From an uncultured Lachnospiraceae bacterium (GTDB lineage Bacteria; Bacillota; Clostridia; Lachnospirales; Lachnospiraceae): a stretch of DNA of 35,626 nt. Shown piece after piece: positions 1 to 6,192 of the stretch. The notes below the pieces were generated by a model. The model saw only the letters and a list, made by a program, of their open reading frames with translations. It made no database searches and was not told the DNA's origin. A program made the translations under genes and the position numbers. The stretch is from assembly GCA_934438085.1 (NCBI GenBank), contig CAKSBC010000021.1:1-35626 (forward strand), read 5' to 3'. Each line of letters opens with the position of its first letter. The stretch's first letter is position 1.

Positions 1-33
1 GCTGACTGTTACTAATAGATCGAGGGCTTATCC
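1..33 (+). rRNA. 23S rRNA, 3' end only
   Basis: The first bases (GCTGACTGTTACTAATAGAT, then CGAGGGCTT) match the conserved 3' terminus of bacterial 23S rRNA; the rest lies upstream of the window. The exact 3' end is estimated. Only about 60 bases separate it from tRNA-Asp, and no 5S rRNA gene is visible there or in the following tRNA cluster. Confidence 0.88.
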
Positions 34-94
34 GCAAAGCTTAGGCTTAAAGGTTCAGGATTCTAATATCGGTATTTGGTTTTTATGGTACATT

Positions 95-168
95 GGCCTG
101 GTGGCTCAGCTGGTTAGAGCGCCGCCCTGTCACGGCGGAGGTCGTGGGTTCGAACCCCATCCGGGTCG
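95..168 (+). tRNA. tRNA-Asp (anticodon GTC)
   Basis: Full cloverleaf. Acceptor stem 95-101 pairs with 161-167, including G-T pairs, and the discriminator is G168. The anticodon loop CTGTCAC sits on a CCGCC/GGCGG stem and the T loop is TTCGAAC. No CCA is encoded. It is the first tRNA after the 23S end and probably shares the rRNA transcript, which seems to stop at the terminator at 189-220. Confidence 0.97.
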
Positions 169-188
169 TTAACACTGCTGTGTTAATG

Positions 189-220
189 AGCATACGCAGT
201 TCGCGTGTGCTATTTTTTTC
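189..220 (+). terminator. Rho-independent terminator after rRNA/tRNA-Asp
   Basis: A 9-bp stem (AGCATACGC 189-197 with GCGTGTGCT 203-211, one G-T pair) and a 5-base loop are followed by a run of seven T. A second hairpin, TTAACAC/GTGTTAA at 169-186, lies just before it and abuts the tRNA-Asp 3' end, where it may help processing. The tRNA cluster is therefore probably made as separate transcripts. Confidence 0.8.
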
Positions 221-236
221 TAAATCATTATAGTTT

Positions 237-318
237 GGATGGGTTCCCGAGCGGCCAAAGGGGGCAGACTGTAAATCTGTTGTCGACGACTTCGGTGGTT
301 CGAATCCACCCCCATCCA
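237..318 (+). tRNA. tRNA-Tyr (anticodon GTA)
   Basis: An 82-base class II tRNA with a long variable arm (GTCGACGACTTC region). The acceptor GGATGGG (237-243) pairs with CCCATCC (311-317), and the discriminator is A318. Anticodon loop CTGTAAA reads Tyr. It lies 4 bases upstream of tRNA-Val, so the two are cotranscribed. Confidence 0.97.
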
Positions 319-322
319 TTAA

Positions 323-395
323 GGGGTCTTAGCTCAGCTGGGAGAGCATCTGCCTTACAAGCAGAGGGTCACAGGTTCGAGCCCTGTAGGCCCCA
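323..395 (+). tRNA. tRNA-Val (anticodon TAC)
   Basis: Acceptor GGGGTCT (323-329) pairs with AGGCCCC (388-394), with discriminator A395. Anticodon loop CTTACAA gives TAC (Val). It lies between tRNA-Tyr and initiator tRNA with 4- and 7-base gaps, as in a processed polycistronic tRNA transcript. Confidence 0.96.
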
Positions 396-402
396 TTTAT
401 AT

Positions 403-476
403 CGCGGGGTAGAGCAGTCCGGTAGCTCGTTGGGCTCATAACCCAGAGGTCGTTGGTTCGAATCCATCCCCCGCAA
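403..476 (+). tRNA. initiator tRNA-fMet (anticodon CAT)
   Basis: Anticodon loop CTCATAA sits on a GGG/CCC-rich stem (TTGGG...CCCAG), as in initiator tRNAs. Position 1 is C403 opposite A475, so the first acceptor pair is mismatched, which is the hallmark of bacterial initiator tRNA. The remaining acceptor pairs are GCGGGG (404-409) with CCCCGC (469-474). Confidence 0.96.
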
Positions 477-482
477 TCCGTT

Positions 483-513
483 AAGGACAGGACGTTGTTT
501 GTCCTGTCTTTAA
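483..513 (+). terminator. Rho-independent terminator of the Tyr-Val-fMet tRNA transcript
   Basis: AAGGACAGGAC (483-493) pairs with GTCCTGTCTT (501-510) around a T-rich loop and is followed by TTT. It ends the tRNA-Tyr/Val/fMet unit and separates it from tRNA-Lys. Confidence 0.85.
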
Positions 514-537
514 TTCTTTATTAAATTATTTTAATAA

Positions 538-610
538 GGGCGTGTAGCTCAGTCGGTAGAGCACTTGACTTTTAATCAAGTTGTCTCGGGTTCGATTCCC
601 GACACGCTCA
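538..610 (+). tRNA. tRNA-Lys (anticodon TTT), attachment target of the island
   Basis: Acceptor GGGCGTG (538-544) pairs with CACGCTC (603-609), with discriminator A610. Anticodon loop CTTTTAA reads Lys. The last 20 bases of the gene plus one more base (591-611) recur exactly at 9891-9911, so the T-arm/acceptor half served as attachment site and was restored on integration. The gene itself is intact. Confidence 0.97.
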
Positions 611-611
611 T
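591..611 (+). repeat. attL: tRNA-Lys 3' end core repeat
   Basis: TTCGATTCCCGACACGCTCA followed by T, identical to 9891-9911. It covers the T loop to discriminator of tRNA-Lys, a usual crossover site for tyrosine integrases. Confidence 0.8.
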
Positions 612-675
612 GGTATGTATATAGCGGAAATGGCCATCAAATGGTCGTTTCCGCTGTTTGCGTTATGGTGGAATT

Positions 676-703
676 TTGAAGACACTTGAAGACTTTTGAA
701 GAC
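676..703 (+). repeat. Three TTGAAGAC repeats at 10-bp spacing (putative integrase arm sites)
   Basis: TTGAAGAC occurs at 676-683, 686-693 and 696-703, so the copies start exactly one helical turn apart. The same octamer is at 9826-9833, with a one-base variant at 9814-9821, just inside the other end. The placement between attL and the integrase gene fits arm-type binding sites; function is inferred. Confidence 0.55.
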
Positions 704-709
704 ACATTA

Positions 710-2005
710 TCAAAATGCCGCTGAGAGTCTCTGATACGTTTCTTCGTCTGTGAGTGGGTCGTAGAGATACGCCATGGTGGTCTGCAGGGTGGTGTTTCCA
801 AGGCATTCGCGGATCGTGTCAAGAGGAACACCGTTGGCGTTCAGAATGCTCGCAAAAGTCTTGCGGATCTTATGCGTACGTTTGATATCCTTGCCATTTT
901 CCTTTGCGTATTGCTCCAACACATGTGAAACCTTTCGGGAATTAAACCGCTCACCATCGCGCGCAACGATATACTCGCTTTGATCGTCAACTTCTTTGAT
1001 GTGGTTTAAAAGAGCAATCGCCTTGGGCATCACCGGCACATACCTGTCACGATTTGTCTTCGTGTGCTCCACAACTCGGTATTCCCTTGCGGTCTGATCG
1101 CGGATCTCTTCCCTGCAGATATGCAGGTGAGTCATATCGATCCAGTCCTCCTATTTCAGCGCTACCAGCTCTCAGACCCTGAGGCCGAGGTAAAAGTTCA
1201 GCTCGACAGCCAGAAAAAGAACATTACCGGTTTCCTCAAAACGCTTCTCCAGATATTCTGTCAGGTCATTGAGTTCCTCTGTATTAAAGGTCTCAGTTTT
1301 ACCGGTCTTATGCTTTACCTGCCGGAACTTTACGGAGATCTTTACGCGGGCCATGGGATTAGTATCGACCAGCTCTTTGTCAAAAGCAAATTCGAACATC
1401 CCGTTAAGGATCGTTTTAAGATTCATCCACTGTTTATTGGACCGGTTATTCTGCTTTATGAGCTTGTTGCAGAAAGCCTGCAGTTCCAACCGGTCGATAC
1501 TGTATAGATCCCTTTTAAAGAAAGCGGTATTTTTGAAATACTTCCGGTAATGCTGCTTGTGACGGAGGATCGTGTTCTCGCTTTCCGTGACGGCACTCTT
1601 GTATTCGATCCACTCATCGAATAATCGGCTCAGTGTTAACTTGTTATTGTGCGGTGCATGCCCTTTATAAAGAGAAACGAGTTTATCGATCACCTTCTCT
1701 TTAGTGGACAGTTTGATCTCCATACGTTTATTGCTTATGGGATCCTGGTAGTAAGTCTGCCACCGCCTGTTTGGCAGTTGGGCAATAGCATATGGGTGGT
1801 CGCGCATGATGCGCTCCTTCATTTTCATATCGACTTGCTGCCGTAATAGCTTCTCGTCGAGGTCTAATATACCGCAGTCGATTGCTTCCTGTAAAGTCTG
1901 GGAATCAACCGTGGCGATCACCTCCATTCGCCCTTCTGTTTTTGGTCGTAAAGGAGATGCTGTTGGTTTCAGGTATTTTATTTTCTGCAAAGTGCGTGAT
2001 CGCAT
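710..2005 (-). pseudogene. Tyrosine-recombinase integrase, inactivated by two in-frame stops
   Basis: One continuous frame of 432 codons, broken at about 1170 by TGA and seven codons later by TAG. Reading GGA (Gly) for TGA and TGG (Trp) for TAG restores the family box I, LGLRVGELVALKWEDW. The N-terminal part has a SAM-like core-binding region (around LSRLFDEWIEYK). The C-terminal part has THKIRKTFAS (His and Arg of box II), LGNTTLQTTMAYLYD (usual LGH changed to LGN) and the likely nucleophile Tyr in MAYLYD. The frame is uninterrupted elsewhere, which suggests recent loss. The ATG at 2005 has GGAGGA about 22 bases upstream, so a start further in (ATG before EVIATVD) is possible. Stop recoding cannot be excluded but has no support. 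Confidence 0.88.
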
Positions 2006-2100
2006 ACTGTGTTTTCAAAGTGCTTATCCTCCAAAAGAGTGTTTTTTATAAAAGAACTCCGATTTTATCCGTGCATGCGTGCATGCGCGCAACTTTTGGC

Positions 2101-2616
2101 TTATTTTTTATAAAACGGATTATCGGTATCGATGACCCCGATCCCGCGGTACCCGCGGCAGCGTCTGCCGTTTCCGATGTAGATGTTGTAATCGGGGATG
2201 AGATTGAAGGCAGTCGCGTGCTGCGCCATCTGGTTCGCGAAGCTCTTTGCCGAAAGGGTGACCTCGGCATTGTCCTCGCACCATGCCTTGTAGGTTTCAT
2301 AGAGTTCCTTCGTGCTGGCTTCACACTCCTCGTTGAAGGTGAGATACCCTTCAGACCCCAGGAAGTCCAGGATGTTGTTCGCGCTCCTTACAGCGTTTTG
2401 GATTGTCCTGATATAATGTAGGAATTGAGTATGACGGTCGAGTTTATCATACTGATTCAAAGATTCAAATTCGGGATTCACAAAAGTATAAAATCTGTAA
2501 AGAACATGGAATTTTGCTGATTCGCATACGGGAGATGTCGAATTATGTGCCGCTCCTTTTATGTGATCGGAAGATCGAAATACCAGATGCCAGTGATAAG
2601 TATTTAAACTGGGCAA
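2101..2616 (-). pseudogene. C-terminal fragment of a P4-family phage/plasmid primase-helicase
   Basis: The readable frame encodes 171 residues. From about residue 80 it resembles the C-terminal winged-helix region of P4/D5-type primase-helicases: SANNILDFL, then EECEASTKELYETYKAWCE, then an LSAKSFANQ segment and a final RRCRGYRGIGVI. The AAA+ helicase and primase domains that should precede it (about 400-700 residues) are absent. The first 70 residues look like degraded or unrelated sequence. It is upstream of the integrase remnant and on the same strand, as in small phage-like elements. The family call rests on pattern memory of this domain. Confidence 0.6.
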
Positions 2617-2710
2617 TCAATAATCTTTGCTACCATTTGGGTAAAAATGTCATGCCAGATGTGCGCAAAGATCGAAAGGAGATATAATATCATTTGCGTC
2701 TGATGACGAT

Positions 2711-2784
2711 GCGCTAGTAGCTCAATTGGATAGAGCGTTCGGCTACGGACCGAAAGGTTGGGGGTTCGAGCCCTCTCTGGCGCA
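2711..2784 (+). tRNA. tRNA-Arg (anticodon ACG)
   Basis: Acceptor GCGCTAG (2711-2717) pairs with CTGGCGC (2777-2783), with discriminator A2784. Loop CTACGGA on a TTCGG/CCGAA stem gives anticodon ACG (Arg). It looks intact and has its own terminator. Its place inside the tRNA-Lys repeats is odd: either the element carries it or the segment is a composite of host and foreign DNA. Confidence 0.95.
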
Positions 2785-2789
2785 GAAAG

Positions 2790-2821
2790 AAAGGCTGTTG
2801 CGATCTGCAGCAGCCTTTTTG
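2790..2821 (+). terminator. Terminator after tRNA-Arg
   Basis: AAAGGCTG (2790-2797) pairs with CAGCCTTT downstream around a TTGC...GCAG inner stem, followed by a T run. It sits directly behind tRNA-Arg. Confidence 0.75.
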
Positions 2822-2865
2822 TTTTGTTCAAATGTCCCTGTATAACTGTTGATCAGCCGTTTTAC

Positions 2866-3798
2866 TCAGGTCTCCCCACAGCTTTCCAGCCAGGCTTTCG
2901 TATCATTGTAGATACAGGCGAAGATCCGTTCGAGGTTGCCCTCTCCCGCAAAGCTGTTGTGGCAGCTGATCAGGAGGCGGTCAATATCCCAGAAGGGGCT
3001 GTCTTCCGGAAGCGGTTCCTGCTCCCAGACGTCGATCGCCGCACCCAGCAGCTTTCCGCTCTGCAACGTCTTCAGCAGCGCTTCTGAGTCCACGATCTCC
3101 CCTCGGGTAATATTGATGAAGATCGCCTTTTCCTGCATCAGGTCAAAGCAATGCTGATCGATCAGATGGAAGGTGCCGGGGAAGAACGGGATGCAGTTAA
3201 CGACCACGTCTGCCTTCTGCAGTTCCTCATCCAGCCTGTCCATGGTTCCCACTTCCGTATAATATCCGTTTTTGTTGTTCGGGAACTTGTCCAGGCCAAT
3301 GACTGTTGTGTCAAATGCCTGGAAGCGCTTCGCGACCTGCTGCCCGATCGAGCCTGTGCTTAAGACCAGCACGCGTTTCTGATACAATTCCTGCACGCCC
3401 CAGTCGCAAAGCCACTTATGCGCCCGCTGGTTGGCCCTCAGGAAATGGCTGTGCTTGTACATCTGGAGCACGGAGCCGATCACGAATTCGGAGATCGGAA
3501 CGCTGTGTACCCCGGGACAATTCTTCCAGATGATTCCGTGCTCGTCAAAGTATTTGATCGGCAGCTGGTCATACCCCGTAGAGGTCGTGTGAACATATTT
3601 CAGATTTGGAAAACGCTCCACCGGATTGTAGCTGAAGAACTTGAAACAGACGACCGCGTCGATATCTGAAAAATCCATCTCATCATAGACGTCCGTCTCC
3701 GGCCCTGCTGTAAAGATGACCTCTATTCCCAGATCCCTGAGGCTCTGGAACTGTTCTTCGGTAAAATTCTGTTTGTTGGGGAATAAAAGTTTTTTCAT
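2866..3798 (-). CDS. D-isomer-specific 2-hydroxyacid dehydrogenase (NAD-dependent)
   Basis: 310 residues, normal for the family, which interconverts 2-oxo acids and D-2-hydroxy acids in the cytosol. The nucleotide-binding motif near residue 146 reads LSTGSIGQQV, so the first Gly of the usual GxGxxG is Ser. Asp170 at the end of the next strand is the acid typical of NAD preference. The catalytic set is visible: Arg232 in NITRGEIVD, Glu261 in DVWEQEPLP, His280 in SCHNSF. The start has GAGAGGG upstream. It follows the dehydratase on the same strand with about a 50-base gap, so the two are probably cotranscribed and could act in series (dehydratase making a 2-keto acid, dehydrogenase reducing it). 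Substrate unknown. Confidence 0.9.
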   Translation of the reverse strand: MKKLLFPNKQNFTEEQFQSLRDLGIEVIFTAGPETDVYDEMDFSDIDAVVCFKFFSYNPVERFPNLKYVHTTSTGYDQLPIKYFDEHGIIWKNCPGVHSVPISEFVIGSVLQMYKHSHFLRANQRAHKWLCDWGVQELYQKRVLVLSTGSIGQQVAKRFQAFDTTVIGLDKFPNNKNGYYTEVGTMDRLDEELQKADVVVNCIPFFPGTFHLIDQHCFDLMQEKAIFINITRGEIVDSEALLKTLQSGKLLGAAIDVWEQEPLPEDSPFWDIDRLLISCHNSFAGEGNLERIFACIYNDTKAWLESCGET

Positions 3799-3849
3799 CG
3801 GTAATCCCTCTCTTTGACAGTTCTCCTGTATGAAATCACGTATTAATTC

Positions 3850-5547
3850 TTAATTCAGGATCGCTCCCCTTCCGGCGCTTTCCGCTAGACGCATGTATCT
3901 GGACATGTATCCCTTTACCTCTTTCGGCTCGTAATGCCAACGTTTCCGGCGCTTCTCCAGCACCTCATCAGATACGTGAAGGGTAAGTTCCCGCTTTGCA
4001 ATGTCAAAAGAGATCTCGTCGCCATCCTCGACCAGTGCAATCGGTCCGCCCTCTGCCGCTTCAGGGGAAATATGGCCGACGAAGCAGCCGTGATCTGTAC
4101 CTGAGAACCTTCCGTCGGTGATCAGGGCAACACTGTCTTCCAGCCCCTGGCCGCTCATCTGATGGATAAAAATACTCATTTCACGCATGCCCGGTTCACC
4201 CTTGGGCCCGCTGTATCGGATGACCACGACCTGTCCCGGGACGATCTCCCTGCGCGCAAGTGCCGCTGAGGCATCTTCTTCACAATCAAAGCAGACCGCC
4301 TTACCTGTAAACGACCGCATATGATCCGGAATTCCCGCAGGTTTGCACACTGCCGAGCCCGGGGCCAGATTGCCGTACAGGATAGAAAGTGCGTCATACC
4401 CAAAGGGTTTTGTCAGAGGACGGATCACTTCTTCGTTGACCGGACCCTGCCAGTAGATATGCTCCCGGAGGATCTCCCTCCAGCTTTGTCCGGCAACTGT
4501 CATGCAGTTCCGGTCTACAAGTTCTCCGAGATTCTCTAAAACGCGCGGAACACCTCCGGCCGCATGGAAATCTTCCATCAGACTATTAAAGGTACCGGAC
4601 GGATAGATGCAGGCGATCTGCGGCACCAGCCGGCTCTGCCGGTCGAATTCTTCCATTATCCATTCCGGATCGATGCCGATCTCATTGGCAATGGCCGTCA
4701 GATGCAGAACCGCATTCGTACTGCCGCCGGTCGCCATCAGGAACGCAATGGCATTCTGAATAGATCTTTCTGTAATAATGTCTCTCGCCGTAATGTGTTC
4801 CCGTACCATCCGGACGATCTCCGTACCGGAGGCTTTGGCGATCCGCAGACGGTCAGCATGCACTGCAGGCGTCGCACCGCCGTCGGGAAGTTCCATGCCC
4901 AGCACTTCGGCGATGCAGCTCATCGTGTTGGCAGTCCCATAGTAAGAACAGGAACCGATCGTGGGCATCACGGTCTTCGTGACTCTGAGCACTTCTTCGG
5001 CAGAGATCTTTCCTGCCTGGTACATGCCCCAGGCCTCATATTTCGCCGTATTCTCGATCTTGGGCCGGTCATTCCACGCCGGTCCGCCCAGCGCGGGGCC
5101 GCCGGTCACCATGATCGCCGGCAGATCGCATCTGGCGGCAGCCATCAGCATCCCGGGCACGATCTTGTCGCAGGAACCAAGTAAAACCAGTCCGTCAAAT
5201 TCATGCGCACCCGCCATCAGCTCAATGCTGTCGCAAATCACGTCTCTCGTTGGCAGCACATATCCATTCTGCGATACGTCACAGACACCGATGGTCCCAA
5301 ACTCAGCCGGAATACCGCCCGCCTGTATGATTCCCTTTTTAACTGCCTCGGATACTTCTCTCAGATGCGCATGTCCCGGACAGATCTCACTGTAGGAACT
5401 GACTATGCCAATGATCGGGCGGCTTGCGATATCATCGACGCTCCATCCCAGTAATGTCAGCATCTGCCATTTGCCGTTCAGCGCCTGGATTGCGCGAAGC
5501 ACAGCCTTTTCTTCCATATCCTTTGTCAGATATCGATGATCTTCCAT
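3850..5547 (-). CDS. IlvD/Edd-family iron-sulfur dehydratase (copy 1, inside island)
   Basis: 565 residues from the ATG at 5547, chosen because AGGAGGG (5554-5560) lies 6 bases upstream; a GTG at 5568 lies ahead of that site. Family enzymes remove water from 2,3-dihydroxy acids, either dihydroxyisovalerate or sugar acids, giving 2-keto acids. Motifs: GSCDKIVPG (Cys126), PTIGSCSYYGTANTM (Cys200), GGSTNAVLHL, DGRFSG, then GHISPEAAEGGPIA near the C-terminus. Cys126 and Cys200 are likely cluster ligands. The third position reads CPGHAHL instead of the PCN usual in [2Fe-2S] members, so cluster type is uncertain. The neighbouring hydroxyacid dehydrogenase and transporter remnant favour sugar-acid catabolism over branched-chain amino acid synthesis; this is inference. 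Confidence 0.93.
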   Translation of the reverse strand: MEDHRYLTKDMEEKAVLRAIQALNGKWQMLTLLGWSVDDIASRPIIGIVSSYSEICPGHAHLREVSEAVKKGIIQAGGIPAEFGTIGVCDVSQNGYVLPTRDVICDSIELMAGAHEFDGLVLLGSCDKIVPGMLMAAARCDLPAIMVTGGPALGGPAWNDRPKIENTAKYEAWGMYQAGKISAEEVLRVTKTVMPTIGSCSYYGTANTMSCIAEVLGMELPDGGATPAVHADRLRIAKASGTEIVRMVREHITARDIITERSIQNAIAFLMATGGSTNAVLHLTAIANEIGIDPEWIMEEFDRQSRLVPQIACIYPSGTFNSLMEDFHAAGGVPRVLENLGELVDRNCMTVAGQSWREILREHIYWQGPVNEEVIRPLTKPFGYDALSILYGNLAPGSAVCKPAGIPDHMRSFTGKAVCFDCEEDASAALARREIVPGQVVVIRYSGPKGEPGMREMSIFIHQMSGQGLEDSVALITDGRFSGTDHGCFVGHISPEAAEGGPIALVEDGDEISFDIAKRELTLHVSDEVLEKRRKRWHYEPKEVKGYMSRYMRLAESAGRGAILN

Positions 5548-5569
5548 GATTATCCCTCCTGTATTCACA

Positions 5570-5671
5570 TTAGTGAAGAAGCTTGTAAATGATGTAAATA
5601 ACTACAAGTACAGCAATAATGATCAGGTCGTTCTTTTGCTTTCTGCTCAGTTTATTCCAGAATTCTTTCAT
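5570..5671 (-). CDS. Small single-span membrane peptide (33 aa)
   Basis: ATG at 5671 to TAA at 5570. The N-terminus is charged (MKEFWNKLSRKQKND), followed by one hydrophobic helix (LIIIAVLVVIYIIYKLL) and a short tail. GGCAGGA lies just upstream. It ends 22 bases before the dehydratase start on the same strand, so it would be the gene preceding it in the same transcript. No family recognised. The positive-inside layout suggests an inner-membrane peptide with a cytosolic N-terminus. It may be a real small protein or the leftover end of a transporter subunit gene. Confidence 0.55.
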   Translation of the reverse strand: MKEFWNKLSRKQKNDLIIIAVLVVIYIIYKLLH

Positions 5672-5693
5672 AATCCTGCCGCCTTCCGGTGGA

Positions 5694-5922
5694 TCACCAC
5701 TTGATCTTTGTCAGCAGACTGCCCTGATCGTCAAACTCCAGCTCAAAGGGTTCCCAGTGAAGAACCAGCTGCGGGGATACGTCCGACTCTCAGCGAAGCG
5801 AGCTTGGCGGACTTCATGCTCTCAAAACCGGTAATCACCACCTCGGTATCGGGGTTGATCCTCTTGGCTGCTGCTACTGCCTTGGTCAGGAAATCCGGCA
5901 GTCTGGTGTGCATGCATTTCAT
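5694..5922 (-). pseudogene. Frameshifted short gene remnant, function unknown
   Basis: From ATG 5922, preceded by AAAGGAGC, a frame reads MKCMHTRLPDFLTKAVAAAK and continues RINPDTEVVITGFESMK, stopping at 5743. A second frame carries on coherently as HWEPFELEFDDQGSLLTKIKW with a stop at 5694. The two halves in different frames look like one small gene split by an indel between about 5750 and 5820. No family recognised. It begins the leftward gene set of the island and faces the M24/symporter remnant across a 270-bp divergent control region. Confidence 0.45.
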
Positions 5923-6192
5923 AGATTTCTTTTGCTCCTTTCAGCTTGTAACTGATTCTGTGACCTTGTGAATGACAAAGGAAGTTCTGCATTATGTTCA
6001 CTTCGTCGATTGAATTTTGTCGATTGTCGACATTTTGTATTTTTATAGTAATATATTCCATCTCATTTTGCAATGTATTTTTATGTACTAATATCTTTCT
6101 AAAAAATCGATATTCCTCATTTATCATGGGAAATATCTAAAGATACACGAGAAAAACAAGTGTTGACCATCACTATTCAGGAAGGAAGAATC
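5923..6192. promoter_or_regulatory. Divergent control region with TGTCGACA palindrome
   Basis: 270 bp of AT-rich, non-coding sequence between the leftward and rightward gene sets of the island. It holds a perfect 8-bp palindrome, TGTCGACA (6025-6032), preceded by two TCGATTG copies (6005-6011 and 6019-6025, the second touching the palindrome), a cluster that could bind a dimeric repressor. TATAGTAATATAT (6044-6056) can serve as a -10 region on either strand. No regulator gene is nearby. The function is inferred. Confidence 0.4.

Noticed and set aside
1172..2005. A stand-alone 277-residue integrase N-terminal protein and a separate 141-residue C-terminal one
   Set aside because: Both are pieces of one frame split by two stops. 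Neither has a start site of its own that makes sense, and the catalytic residues are divided between them.
4564..5184. Open frame of 206 codons on the plus strand opposite the first dehydratase
   Set aside because: It lies wholly antisense to a well-conserved gene, has no ribosome site, and reads as His/Arg-rich sequence typical of the complement of GC-rich coding DNA. The similar frame at 11063-11683 is the same effect.
5822..6127. Open frame of 101 codons on the minus strand across the divergent control region
   Set aside because: No ribosome site and no family features. Its second half is a shifted frame of the gene remnant that starts at 5922.
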